From positions 1-16,236 of the forward strand of contig SFCN01000046.1 in assembly GCA_004558595.1 (NCBI GenBank): a stretch of 16,236 bases of DNA, written 5' to 3'. This stretch comes from Phascolarctobacterium sp. (lineage in GTDB: Bacteria > Bacillota > Negativicutes > Acidaminococcales > Acidaminococcaceae). The notes below the pieces were generated by a model. That model was not told where the DNA came from. It worked only from the letters and a program-made list of their open reading frames with translations, and ran no database searches. Position 1 is the stretch's first letter. The number at the start of each line of letters is the position of its first letter. Positions 6,555 through 14,776 of this stretch are shown here, piece by piece. Position numbers and translations under genes: made by a program.

Positions 6555-8657
6555 ATGAAGCATCGTTATAATCCTGTGCTCTTAGCAGTGATCGCGCTAG
6601 GCCTAGTATGCTCTCTGTGGTTGAACTGGAATCGTCATCAAGTGGAGCAGGCCAACAATACTGTGGAAATGGCCATGGAATACGAGGGCCTGCGTAAGCT
6701 GGCGATTTTACAGGGCTTAAGCGAGGATCAGGTGCTGCGGGAATTTCAAAAGGCGGGCATCAATTCCCTGATGCTTTTTGATACTACCATAGAGCGTCTT
6801 ACGAAGAAGGGGCAAATCCAAAGCGCTACCACTGAGGAGCTGCGCAAGGCGGCCAGCTTAGGGGCGGATAAGGGCGTTTTTGCCGCTATTCCCCAGGAAA
6901 AGCTTGAGCAAAACGCTGTCTTTGTGGCAGCGGGCAGCGACCCGGCTGTTTTAGAGGATGTGCTGGAGGATTTGCAGCTGCGCTATGGCGCTGACAGAGT
7001 AGAGATCGTTAGCCAGCAGCCTCGCATTATTCGTGCTGTAGGTAGCACGGATTTATTACCGGAGGGTCGCTTTGACGAGCCCCATGGTCTGTTGCAGGCG
7101 CCGCTAGGTTTGCCTGTGAAGGATATGCAAAAGCTGGCCGGGATGGGCTTTCAGCTGATTGTACGTCCTCAAAATTATATTAATGTCAATGAAAAACAAA
7201 TTGACAGCATTTTTCAACGTATCGCCAAGGCAGGGGTGAAGGTACAAGGCTTCATGCCCTGTGGCAAGGAGGTCGTGGGCTATCCTAATAAGGTAGAGTA
7301 TTTGGGTCGCAAGCTGCGAGAGCAGGATATGACCCTGATTATGCTGGAGCATTATACCCAGCTGCGCTTTGCCCAAATCGATGGCCTGATTCCCTTGGCT
7401 GAGTTTAACAATTATAAATCTGCTCGCTCCTACGTCATTGATGCCTTGGAGCAAAAGAAGATTTCCGTGGCTACGGCATTGCACCGTTGGGCCTTGACCG
7501 ACGAGGAGCGCAATATTCGTGTCAACTATATTCGTCCCTTCCTGCTGCCGGTGGAGGGCAAGGATATTATGGAAACTAATCTCCAATATGTCCGCAATAT
7601 TAAAGCCAATGTGGAAGCCCGTGGCTATACTATCGGTGAAGCAGGTGTTTTCGCTGGCTTGGCCGGTGGCGGGGGCTTTGCGCCATATTTTCCTGCTAAA
7701 GCAAGCTGGCTACCCATCGTGCTGGCTATTGTGGCCGGCGTGGTGCTTTATGGCAGCTTACTCTTTAATTGGAATAGCAAAACAGAGCTTATCCTGTGGG
7801 CGGTTTTCTCTGCCTTGGGCTGCGGTCTTTTAATGTTGGGTCGAGGCCTGTTGACTCGTCAGCTTTTGGCTTTAGCTGCGGCTAGCGTATTCCCTGTTTT
7901 GTCCATGAGCTTTTTGATGCAGCTTTGGGATAAAAATACCACTAGCGACCATGGCCTTGCGCCAATCATATGGCGAGGCATGTGGCAGCTGGCTTTAGCC
8001 ATTGCTGTATCTTTGGTGGGCGCGTCCTTCTTATCTGCTATTTTAACCGACAGCCGTTTCCTTTTGGAAATCGATATTTATCGTGGGGTCAAGCTGACCT
8101 TTATCCTGCCCGTTGTTTTGACCGCGATTTTATATCTGAAGCGTCACGATATGCTGCAGGTTGTGGGCAAGGGCTTCAAGAGCCTGCTGGATAAGCTGAA
8201 CAGTCTGCTGGATACTGGGCTAACCTTTAAGCATGTGGCTGTGCTCATGGTGTTCCTTTTCATCGCCTTCTATTTCGTAGGTCGTAGTGGTCATACGGGT
8301 GGTGTGCCCGTGCCGGCTATTGAGCTGAAGATGCGGGCCTTTTTAGAGCAGGTGATGTATGCTCGTCCCCGCGAGAAGGAATTTATGATTGGTCATCCGG
8401 CCTTCTTCCTCACGGTGATGGCTGTGTATAAATGCGCTCCCCGTTGGTGGCAGTTCGTGCTGATTTGCGGCGCAGTCATTGGTCAGGGCAGTCTGGTGCA
8501 GACCTTCTGTCATATGCGTACTCCCGTGGTGATGAGCTTCGTGCGGGCGCTGGATGGATATGCGGTGGGCATTATTTTCGGCATCGTCAGTGTGCTTGGC
8601 GTAAGCCTCTTGCTGATGCTTATGGAGAAGTTAAAAAGGAGATACATGGAGCAATGA
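6555..8657 (+). CDS. DUF5693-like multi-span membrane protein
   Basis: This 700-residue protein has one N-terminal membrane helix (about 7-25, VLLAVIALGLVCSLWLNW), a soluble region of about 350 residues that is probably extracytoplasmic, and about eight membrane helices from about 382 to the end. The layout and position before csaB match my memory of the DUF5693 family, whose function is not established. ATG 6555 is chosen over an in-frame GTG at 6540 because AGGTG (6544-6548) lies 6 nt before it. The end of the gene overlaps csaB (ATGA at 8654-8657), so translation is probably coupled. The architecture (large outer domain plus membrane bundle) would suit a transporter, flippase or transferase working on the same cell-wall glycan as CsaB, but that is inference. 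No catalytic motif is recognised. Confidence 0.82.
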   Translation: MKHRYNPVLLAVIALGLVCSLWLNWNRHQVEQANNTVEMAMEYEGLRKLAILQGLSEDQVLREFQKAGINSLMLFDTTIERLTKKGQIQSATTEELRKAASLGADKGVFAAIPQEKLEQNAVFVAAGSDPAVLEDVLEDLQLRYGADRVEIVSQQPRIIRAVGSTDLLPEGRFDEPHGLLQAPLGLPVKDMQKLAGMGFQLIVRPQNYINVNEKQIDSIFQRIAKAGVKVQGFMPCGKEVVGYPNKVEYLGRKLREQDMTLIMLEHYTQLRFAQIDGLIPLAEFNNYKSARSYVIDALEQKKISVATALHRWALTDEERNIRVNYIRPFLLPVEGKDIMETNLQYVRNIKANVEARGYTIGEAGVFAGLAGGGGFAPYFPAKASWLPIVLAIVAGVVLYGSLLFNWNSKTELILWAVFSALGCGLLMLGRGLLTRQLLALAAASVFPVLSMSFLMQLWDKNTTSDHGLAPIIWRGMWQLALAIAVSLVGASFLSAILTDSRFLLEIDIYRGVKLTFILPVVLTAILYLKRHDMLQVVGKGFKSLLDKLNSLLDTGLTFKHVAVLMVFLFIAFYFVGRSGHTGGVPVPAIELKMRAFLEQVMYARPREKEFMIGHPAFFLTVMAVYKCAPRWWQFVLICGAVIGQGSLVQTFCHMRTPVVMSFVRALDGYAVGIIFGIVSVLGVSLLLMLMEKLKRRYMEQ

Positions 8658-9745
8658 ATAAGATCGTAATTTCCGGGTACTATGGATTTGCCAATGCCGG
8701 AGATGAGGCTATGTTAGCCGCGATCGTAAAAGCTTTGCGCAGTACAGAAGATTCTGTGGAGCTGACGGTAATTTCTGGTAATCCCCAAATTACGGCAGCT
8801 AAATATGGTGTAGCTTCCATTCATAGATTTAATCCATTGGAGATATTTTTGTCCCTGCGTAGCTGCGACCTGCTGCTTAGTGGCGGTGGCAGTCTGCTGC
8901 AGGACGTGACAAGCAAGCGAAGCTTGCTGTATTATTTGTCAATTTTGGCCTTAGGAATTGCGCTGGGCAAAAAGGTCATGCTTTTTGCCCAGGGCATTGG
9001 TCCCATAAAGAGCGGCCTTCTACGCAAGCTGACGAAGCTGGTGTGCAGTCATGCGGATTTGATTACGGTGCGAGATCAGGACTCTTTGTACGAGCTGCGC
9101 CATATAGGCATTCCGGCGGAAAAGGTCCAGCTGACGGCTGACGCCGTGCTAACCTTGCCCCAGGAGGGCAAGGAGCAGGGACGGCGTCTTTTAGATGAGC
9201 AGGGCGTTCCTCGGGATAAGATGCTCATCGCCATTTCCGTGCGGAAATGGCAGGAGGATGACCGTTATCTGTTAGAGCTGGCTAAGGCGGCAGATATTTT
9301 GAGTCGTGAGTACTCTGCTCATGTGGTAATTTTGCCTCTGCAGTATCCTGTTGATGTGGCTGCCTGCGACAGGCTGCAGCATTTTATGGTGCACAAGGAG
9401 CGCAGCACGGTGCTGAAGGCCGACTGTGATACGGAGCAATTTTTGTCCTTGATGGGCAATGTTCAACTACTCATTGGCATGCGTCTGCATGCCTTGGTTT
9501 TTGCTGCCGTGATGGAGCGACCCTTTGTGGCAGTGTCCTATGACCCCAAAATTGACGGCTTTGTGAAGGATATTAACGGCGTTACTGCCGGTAGTGTAGA
9601 GAATTTGCAGTCCGCCCAGGTGGTGGCCGCCGCCAAAAAAGCGCTGGCCCCCGAGACATACTGTCGGGGCAGGCTGGATAAGCTGCGGACGAAGGCGATG
9701 CTGAATGCAAAGCAGGCCTTGTCCCTGCTGACGAAAGGAGTTTGA
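8654..9745 (+). CDS. csaB: Polysaccharide pyruvyl transferase CsaB
   Basis: CsaB moves a pyruvyl group from phosphoenolpyruvate to a cell-wall glycan, making the ketal to which SLH-domain surface proteins bind. The 363-residue product starts at ATG 8654, inside the previous gene's stop (ATGA), with AAGGAG at 8636-8641 upstream at a slightly long spacing. Family landmarks are SGYYGFANAGDEAML near the N-terminus, LLLSGGGSLLQDVTSKRS, FAQGIGPIKSG, TADAVLTL, IAISVRKW and, near the C-terminus, IGMRLHALVFAAVMERPFVAVSYDPKIDGF. No signal peptide is seen, so it is cytoplasmic. It lies between the DUF5693-like gene and ftsE. In diderm Negativicutes, SLH domains are reported to bind polyamine-decorated peptidoglycan, so the substrate here is an open question. 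Confidence 0.93.
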   Translation: MNKIVISGYYGFANAGDEAMLAAIVKALRSTEDSVELTVISGNPQITAAKYGVASIHRFNPLEIFLSLRSCDLLLSGGGSLLQDVTSKRSLLYYLSILALGIALGKKVMLFAQGIGPIKSGLLRKLTKLVCSHADLITVRDQDSLYELRHIGIPAEKVQLTADAVLTLPQEGKEQGRRLLDEQGVPRDKMLIAISVRKWQEDDRYLLELAKAADILSREYSAHVVILPLQYPVDVAACDRLQHFMVHKERSTVLKADCDTEQFLSLMGNVQLLIGMRLHALVFAAVMERPFVAVSYDPKIDGFVKDINGVTAGSVENLQSAQVVAAAKKALAPETYCRGRLDKLRTKAMLNAKQALSLLTKGV

Positions 9746-9750
9746 AGGTA

Positions 9751-10437
9751 GTGCTGATTATGAGCGATGTGAGCAAGGTATACCCCGGTGGTTCCGTGGC
9801 CTTGCAGGACGTCAACGTACATATAGAGCCAGGCGAATTTGTCTTTGTTGTTGGACCAAGCGGCGCCGGTAAATCTACCTTTATCAAGATGCTGTTCCGT
9901 GAGGTTTTGCCTACTACGGGCAGCATTTTTGTCAATGGTATGGATATTTTGGCCCTTTCGCCCAAGGAAATCCCCTTTATGCGGCGGCAACTAGGCATAA
10001 TTTTCCAGGATTATCGCCTGCTGCCGGACCGCACCGTGTTCGAAAACGTGGCCTTCGCTATGCAGGTTATTGAAGCGCCCCACCGCAAGATTAGGCGTCA
10101 GGTGATGAATGTACTAGATTTGGTGGGCCTGCGTGATCGGGCTAACGCCTATCCTAACGAGCTCAGCGGTGGTGAGCAGCAGCGTGTCGCTATTGCCCGG
10201 GCAATAGTGAATAACCCTGTTTTCGTTATCGCGGATGAGCCCACTGGCAATCTGGACCCGGAGACGAGCTGGGATATTATGGGAATTTTTAAGGCAATCA
10301 ACGACGCAGGCACCACCATCGTGATGGCCACTCACGATAAAGAGGTGGTTGATGCCATGGGTCAGCGCGTTATCGCTATCGAAAAGGGACGCATCGTCCG
10401 GGACCAAAAAGAAGGAGCTTATGGTTATGAGGTTTAG
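9751..10437 (+). CDS. ftsE: Cell division ATP-binding protein FtsE
   Basis: FtsE is the cytoplasmic ATPase of the FtsEX complex, which couples ATP hydrolysis to activation of peptidoglycan hydrolases at the division site. The start is GTG 9751, 10 nt after AAAGGAG (9734-9740). The in-frame TTG at 9742 is too close to that site, and starting at 9751 gives the usual 228 residues and the N-terminus MLIMSDVSKVYPGG. ABC motifs are all present: Walker A GPSGAGKST (35-43), Q-loop FQDYRLLPDRTVFENV, signature LSGGEQQRVAIARAI (about 137-151), Walker B VFVIADEPTGNLDPET and H-loop MATHDKEVV. It lies 5 nt after csaB and overlaps ftsX by 11 nt. Confidence 0.97.
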   Translation: MLIMSDVSKVYPGGSVALQDVNVHIEPGEFVFVVGPSGAGKSTFIKMLFREVLPTTGSIFVNGMDILALSPKEIPFMRRQLGIIFQDYRLLPDRTVFENVAFAMQVIEAPHRKIRRQVMNVLDLVGLRDRANAYPNELSGGEQQRVAIARAIVNNPVFVIADEPTGNLDPETSWDIMGIFKAINDAGTTIVMATHDKEVVDAMGQRVIAIEKGRIVRDQKEGAYGYEV

Positions 10438-11314
10438 TACGAAGCAATACTTTATCAAAGAAACCTATAAATCCATTCGCCGTAATGGCTTCATGAGCTT
10501 TGCTTCTATTTCCACTGTGGCAGTGTCCCTGTTGGTTTTGGGCATGTTCCTGATGATTTTCCTCAATACAAATAATCTGGCTCAGTATTTGGAAAATCAA
10601 GTGCAGATATCTGTGTATATGCAGGATAGCGCTACGGATAAGGAGCTGGCGTCCGTCAAGGATAAGCTAACGAAAATGCCAGGCGTGGTCAAGGTTACGC
10701 AGGTCAGCAAGCAGGAGGCCTTGGAGCGCTTCAGAAAACGCTTAGGTGATCAGGACCAGCTTTTAAATAGTCTGGGTAAGGAAAATCCCTTCCCCAATTC
10801 CTTTGAGGTGCAGGTGGATAACCCCGAGCGTATTAAGGTGCTAACACCGCAAATTGGTCAGCTTAACAAGGTTGAGACCGCTAAATTTGGCCAAGAGGTG
10901 GTGGAGCATCTTTTTCAGCTGACGAAAATACTGCGCTTCGGAGGTATTTTATTGGTAGTATTCTTGGCTATGGCCACCCTTTTCATCATTAGTAACACCA
11001 TTCGCCTGACAGTTTTTGCCCGGCGCAAGGAGGTTATTATCATGAAATATGTGGGCGCCACGGACTGGTTCATTCGTTGGCCCTTCATCCTGGAGGGTAT
11101 GACTCTGGGCTTCTTCGGCGCGGTGGTAGCCTTTATTTTGATTAATAGTATTTATTCAGGACTGCTGACGCGCATTCATGCCACGTTGGCCTTCCTGCCC
11201 CTGCTACCGACCTCTCCACTGCTTTTTTATGTGGATTTATTCCTTTTGGTGGCCGGTACGGGCATCGGTGCCTTGGGCAGCTATATTTCCCTGCGCAAGT
11301 TTTTGCGTGTGTAA
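10427..11314 (+). CDS. ftsX: Cell division protein FtsX (permease-like)
   Basis: FtsX is the membrane partner of FtsE and carries the signal across the membrane to cell-wall hydrolases. The start is ATG 10427, 9 nt after AAGGAG (10412-10417); the in-frame ATG 10421 is only 3 nt from that site. The 295 residues show a first helix at about 21-47 (FMSFASISTVAVSLLVLGMF), an outer loop of about 110 residues that in this family contacts the hydrolase or its activator, and three further helices in the C-terminal half, with FARRKEVIIMKYVGATDWFIRWPF between helices 2 and 3, typical of FtsX. The gene overlaps ftsE by 11 nt and the M23 peptidase gene follows 14 nt later. Confidence 0.96.
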   Translation: MRFSTKQYFIKETYKSIRRNGFMSFASISTVAVSLLVLGMFLMIFLNTNNLAQYLENQVQISVYMQDSATDKELASVKDKLTKMPGVVKVTQVSKQEALERFRKRLGDQDQLLNSLGKENPFPNSFEVQVDNPERIKVLTPQIGQLNKVETAKFGQEVVEHLFQLTKILRFGGILLVVFLAMATLFIISNTIRLTVFARRKEVIIMKYVGATDWFIRWPFILEGMTLGFFGAVVAFILINSIYSGLLTRIHATLAFLPLLPTSPLLFYVDLFLLVAGTGIGALGSYISLRKFLRV

Positions 11315-11328
11315 GGGAGGCGTAAGCA

Positions 11329-12471
11329 ATGCTCAAAGGAAAGTTTATTTCCCTGCTTGTCGCAGCTTGTGTGGCAGCGCTACCTTTTTTTACTGTGTGG
11401 AGCTTTGCTAGCGAAGCTGATGACAAGCGGGCCGAGCTGAACGAAGTACAAAGCCAAATGCAAAAAATGCAGGAGCGCAAGGAAAAGGCACGCCAAAAAG
11501 CCGAGGCTGCCACTGAGGGTCTGGAGGAAATCCAAACCAGTCTGAATCGTTTGCGTGTCCAAGCTAGGGATTTACAGGGCAAAAGTGATGCTCTACAGGC
11601 TAAGATTAATGAGAATCAGGCCAAGCTGGCTCAGAAAAAGGCTGAGGTAGCGCAGCGCAAAAAAATATACAGTAAGCGTTTACGGCAAATCTATATCAAC
11701 GGGCAAATCAATTATTTAGATGTTCTCTTGGGAGCAAAGGATTTCGGAGATTTTTCTTCTCGTATGTATCTGCTGCAAAAAATCATTAGCAGCGATATTG
11801 AGATGTTGACCCAGCTGCAAAAGGCTGAGGCCGAGGTCAAGAGTCGTCAGGAGCAGCTGGACGCCGAGATGAAGGAAATCAAGAGTACTCAGGCGGAGCT
11901 GGAGGCTAAGCGTGCTCGGGCTAATAGGCTGAAGGAGCAGCGTTCCTACATGCTGTATAAGGCTCAGGAGGAAGAACGCCAGAGCCAGAGCGAGTACGAA
12001 CGTCTTTTGGCTATTAGCGAGAACATCACTGCGATGCTGCGCAATATGGAAAGTGGCGGTGGCTCAAGCTCCGGCAGCGGTGGCACAGGTCGTTTTATCT
12101 GGCCCTGCCGCGGTGAAATCACCTCCTACTTCGGTTGGCGTACCCATCCCATTTTCGGTACCACTAAATACCACAGCGGTATGGATATCGCGGTGGATTA
12201 TGGCACTCCCATTTTGGCGGCAGATTCTGGCACCGTCATTTATAGCGGTTGGCTGGGCGGCTATGGTTATGCGGTGATGATTGACCATGGTAGCGGCCTC
12301 GTTACGCTTTATGCCCATAATCAAAGCTTAAATGTGTACGAGGGTCAATATGTTACCAAGGGCACCTGCATTGCCTATGCAGGTAGTACGGGCTATTCCA
12401 CCGGACCTCACTGCCATTTCGAGGTACGCCTGCATGGCGAGGTAACGGAGCCGCTCAATTATTTACCGTAA
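11329..12471 (+). CDS. EnvC-like murein endopeptidase, coiled coil plus M23 (LytM) domain
   Basis: This 380-residue protein starts at ATG 11329, 8 nt after GGGAGG. It has a signal peptide (about 1-27, hydrophobic core ISLLVAACVAALPFFTVW, likely cleavage near SFA-S), a long coiled coil (about 28-240) rich in Glu, Lys, Gln and Ala, a Gly/Ser linker (SGGGSSSGSGGTG), and a C-terminal M23 domain (about 255-380). The zinc ligands and catalytic residues expected for an active enzyme are all present: His282 and Asp286 in HSGMD, His330 in LYAH, and His361/His363 in PHCHFE. E. coli EnvC, by contrast, has a degenerate LytM domain and only activates amidases. Position after ftsEX suggests that FtsX's outer loop binds the coiled coil and that the enzyme cuts peptidoglycan crosslinks at the septum. 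Confidence 0.93.
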   Translation: MLKGKFISLLVAACVAALPFFTVWSFASEADDKRAELNEVQSQMQKMQERKEKARQKAEAATEGLEEIQTSLNRLRVQARDLQGKSDALQAKINENQAKLAQKKAEVAQRKKIYSKRLRQIYINGQINYLDVLLGAKDFGDFSSRMYLLQKIISSDIEMLTQLQKAEAEVKSRQEQLDAEMKEIKSTQAELEAKRARANRLKEQRSYMLYKAQEEERQSQSEYERLLAISENITAMLRNMESGGGSSSGSGGTGRFIWPCRGEITSYFGWRTHPIFGTTKYHSGMDIAVDYGTPILAADSGTVIYSGWLGGYGYAVMIDHGSGLVTLYAHNQSLNVYEGQYVTKGTCIAYAGSTGYSTGPHCHFEVRLHGEVTEPLNYLP

Positions 12472-12528
12472 TGAGATTTTCAATTTTACAAAATAAAGCT
12501 TTAACAAGAGTTTTTGGAGGCGCAAGGA

Positions 12529-13677
12529 ATGCTAAATAAAAAAGTTTGGCAGTTAGCTGCCGCGTGTGTGGCCACAGCGTTATTGACCACGGTCACCATC
12601 GTGGGGGTGGAGGGCGTACTGCTACAAAATTTAACAGGCAGCGCCTCGGAATCGGTGCGGTTTTTGCGTACCATGCATCTATTAAAGAACAATTATAATG
12701 GCGAGGTGGAAACACATCAGCTGTTTGACGGCGCCATTAAGGGTATGGTGGAGTCCGTGGGAGACCCCTATACGGTTTACTTGAATCGTAAGGACTACAA
12801 GCAGCTCAGCGAAATGACCAATGGCACCTTCGGTGGCATTGGCATCGTCTTTGGCAAGCGGGACGACGATTACATCGTCATTTCCGCCTTGCCCGATAAT
12901 CCCGGCGCGCTGGCGGGCATCAAGAGCGGTGATATTATCACCGCTGTCGATGATGTAGCCACGCGCACTCTGAATATGGAGCAGGTAGCCCAAAAAATCC
13001 GTGGCCAGCAGGGCACGGAGGTGCTGCTGGAGCTAAAGGGTAAGGATGGGCAGCTGCGGAAGGTACGCGTCATTCGTAAGGAGATTAAGAATCCTTCCGT
13101 GGGCGGACAGTTTGTGCCTGAGACGAAAATTGGCTATATCCGCATCGCGGTGTTCAACGAAAGTACGGTGGAGGACTTTACGAAGGAGTACCAAAAGCTG
13201 GAGCAGCAGGGGATGCAGTCACTGATCCTAGACTTAAGGGGCAACCCGGGCGGCATCCTAGATGCCGGCGTAGGGGTGGCCCGGCTGCTGGTCCCCAAGG
13301 GGCCCATTGTTTCCGTCATTGATAAGGACGGAAACAAGTATGTAGAAAGCTCTACTTTGGAAAAGGTGAAGTACCCCTTAGCTGTGCTGGTGGACCATGG
13401 TAGCGCTAGCGCTGCTGAGATTGTGGCGGGAGCCATCAAGGACACTAAAGCCGGTAGGCTCTTTGGTGTGAAAACCTTCGGCAAGGGCAGCGTGCAATCG
13501 GTGTATCGTTTGGATACCAGCACCGCTGTGAAGATTACAGTCGCTAAATACTATACGCCCTCCGGTGTCTCCATTCATAATGTGGGCATTGAGCCGGATG
13601 AGGTGGTGGAGCTGCCAGATACAGCAACAAAGGATGTGCAGCTTGAGGCCGCTGTAAAATATCTCTCGCATTTATAA
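12529..13677 (+). CDS. S41-family C-terminal processing protease (CtpA/CtpB type)
   Basis: This 382-residue serine protease starts at ATG 12529, 8 nt after GGAGG; the in-frame TTG at 12514 overlaps that site. An N-terminal helix (about 5-30) is a signal anchor or signal peptide, so it acts outside the membrane. A PDZ domain follows (about 100-190, GGIGIVFGKRDDDYIVI and GIKSGDIITAVDD), then the S41 core. The Ser-Lys-Gln catalytic set is visible: Ser294 in GSASAAE, Lys319 in TFGKGSVQ, and Gln323, with the same spacing as in B. subtilis CtpB as I remember it. There is no C-terminal peptidoglycan-binding domain. It follows the M23 gene by 57 nt. CTPs in other bacteria degrade or process peptidoglycan hydrolases and signalling proteins, so the neighbouring hydrolase is a plausible substrate (inference). 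Confidence 0.95.
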   Translation: MLNKKVWQLAAACVATALLTTVTIVGVEGVLLQNLTGSASESVRFLRTMHLLKNNYNGEVETHQLFDGAIKGMVESVGDPYTVYLNRKDYKQLSEMTNGTFGGIGIVFGKRDDDYIVISALPDNPGALAGIKSGDIITAVDDVATRTLNMEQVAQKIRGQQGTEVLLELKGKDGQLRKVRVIRKEIKNPSVGGQFVPETKIGYIRIAVFNESTVEDFTKEYQKLEQQGMQSLILDLRGNPGGILDAGVGVARLLVPKGPIVSVIDKDGNKYVESSTLEKVKYPLAVLVDHGSASAAEIVAGAIKDTKAGRLFGVKTFGKGSVQSVYRLDTSTAVKITVAKYYTPSGVSIHNVGIEPDEVVELPDTATKDVQLEAAVKYLSHL

Positions 13678-13703
13678 TGATTTTGTGTTAAAATATGTAG
13701 AAG

Positions 13704-13720
13704 CCTAGTTAAAGACTAGG
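13704..13720. repeat. Inverted repeat in the ctp-ddh gap, possible operator or mRNA hairpin
   Basis: CCTAGT (13704-13709) and ACTAGG (13715-13720) are perfect inverted repeats around TAAAG. No T-run follows, so it is not a typical terminator. It lies 46 nt before the ddh start, with a TATACT (13734-13739) just downstream that could be a -10 box, although no good -35 box matches it. It could be a repressor site for ddh or a transcript hairpin. Confidence 0.35.
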
Positions 13721-13766
13721 TGAATTATAAAACTATACTATTATGTAGTTGAGGGGAGTAAGACAA

Positions 13767-14747
13767 ATGAGAATTGCAATTTATGGTTATGGTAATTTAG
13801 GTCGTGGTGTGGAGGCAGCTGTTAGACAAAACGCTGACATGGAGCTGGTAGCAGTATTCACCCGTAGGGATCCTGCTACTGTAAAGGTGGCTACTGAAGG
13901 CGTGAAGGTATATAATATCGCTGACGCTGCTGCCCATAAGGACGAGATTGATGTACTGGTGCTGTGCGGTGGCTCTGCTACTGACTTGCCCGAGCAAACC
14001 CCGGCCATGGCTAAGCTTTTTAACGTTATTGATAGCTTTGATACTCACGCTCGTATTCCGGAGCATTTCGCCAATGTGGACAAGGTAGCTAAGGAAAATG
14101 GTCACATCGCTTTGATTTCCTGCGGCTGGGACCCGGGCATGTTCTCCTTGAACCGCCTGTATGCCAACGCTGTGCTGCCCCAGGGCAAGGATTATACCTT
14201 CTGGGGTAAGGGTGTAAGTCAGGGCCATTCCGATGCTATTCGTCGCGTGAAGGGCGTAAAAAACGGCAAGCAATACACCTGTCCTGTGGAAGCAGCCTTG
14301 GAGGCTGTGCGCAGTGGCTCCAATCCGGAATTATCCACTCGTGCTATGCATACTCGCGTATGCTATGTAGTGCCTGAGGAGGGTGCGGATTTGGCCGCTA
14401 TCGAGAAGGAAATCAAGGAAATGCCTAACTATTTCGCCGATTATGATACCACTGTAAACTTTATCAGTGAGGAAGAATTTGCCGCTAATCACGCAGGCAT
14501 TCCCCATGGTGGCTTTGTAATGCGTAGCGGTGTTACGGGCTTCAAGGGTGAGAATAAGCACATTATTGAATACAATCTGAAGCTAGATTCCAATCCTGAG
14601 TTCACTTCCTCCGTTATTTGCGCCTTTGCTAGAGCCATCAATCGTCTGCATCAAGAGGGCGTGAACGGCTGCAAGACTGTTTTCGATATCGCGCCTGCTT
14701 ATCTTTCTCCTCTGTCCGCTGAGGAGCTGCGTGCGCATATGCTGTAA
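13767..14747 (+). CDS. ddh: meso-Diaminopimelate D-dehydrogenase
   Basis: Ddh makes meso-2,6-diaminopimelate from tetrahydrodipicolinate, ammonia and NADPH in one step, bypassing the acylated branch of lysine synthesis and feeding peptidoglycan. The start is ATG 13767, 8 nt after GGGGAG (13753-13758), giving 326 residues, the usual length; a TTG at 13749 in the same frame lies before the ribosome binding site. Landmarks are the NADPH-binding GYGNLGRG (7-14), CGGSATDLPEQTP, FNVIDSFDTHARIPEHF, SCGWDPGMFSLNR, GVSQGHSDAIRRVKGV and the C-terminal DIAPAYLSPLSAEELRAHML. The enzyme is cytoplasmic. A small ArsC-fold gene follows 29 nt later on the same strand, probably on the same transcript. Confidence 0.97.
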   Translation: MRIAIYGYGNLGRGVEAAVRQNADMELVAVFTRRDPATVKVATEGVKVYNIADAAAHKDEIDVLVLCGGSATDLPEQTPAMAKLFNVIDSFDTHARIPEHFANVDKVAKENGHIALISCGWDPGMFSLNRLYANAVLPQGKDYTFWGKGVSQGHSDAIRRVKGVKNGKQYTCPVEAALEAVRSGSNPELSTRAMHTRVCYVVPEEGADLAAIEKEIKEMPNYFADYDTTVNFISEEEFAANHAGIPHGGFVMRSGVTGFKGENKHIIEYNLKLDSNPEFTSSVICAFARAINRLHQEGVNGCKTVFDIAPAYLSPLSAEELRAHML

Positions 14748-14759
14748 GCGAAGCGCTTA
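14745..14759 (+). repeat. Small hairpin over the ddh stop codon
   Basis: TAAGCG (14745-14750) and CGCTTA (14754-14759) are a perfect 6-bp inverted repeat around AAG; the stop codon TAA is its first three bases. There is no T-run, and the next gene's ribosome binding site (GAAAGG at 14761-14766) starts right after it, so it may tune translation of that gene. It could also be chance. Confidence 0.3.
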
Positions 14760-14776
14760 TGAAAGGTTGATAGAAA

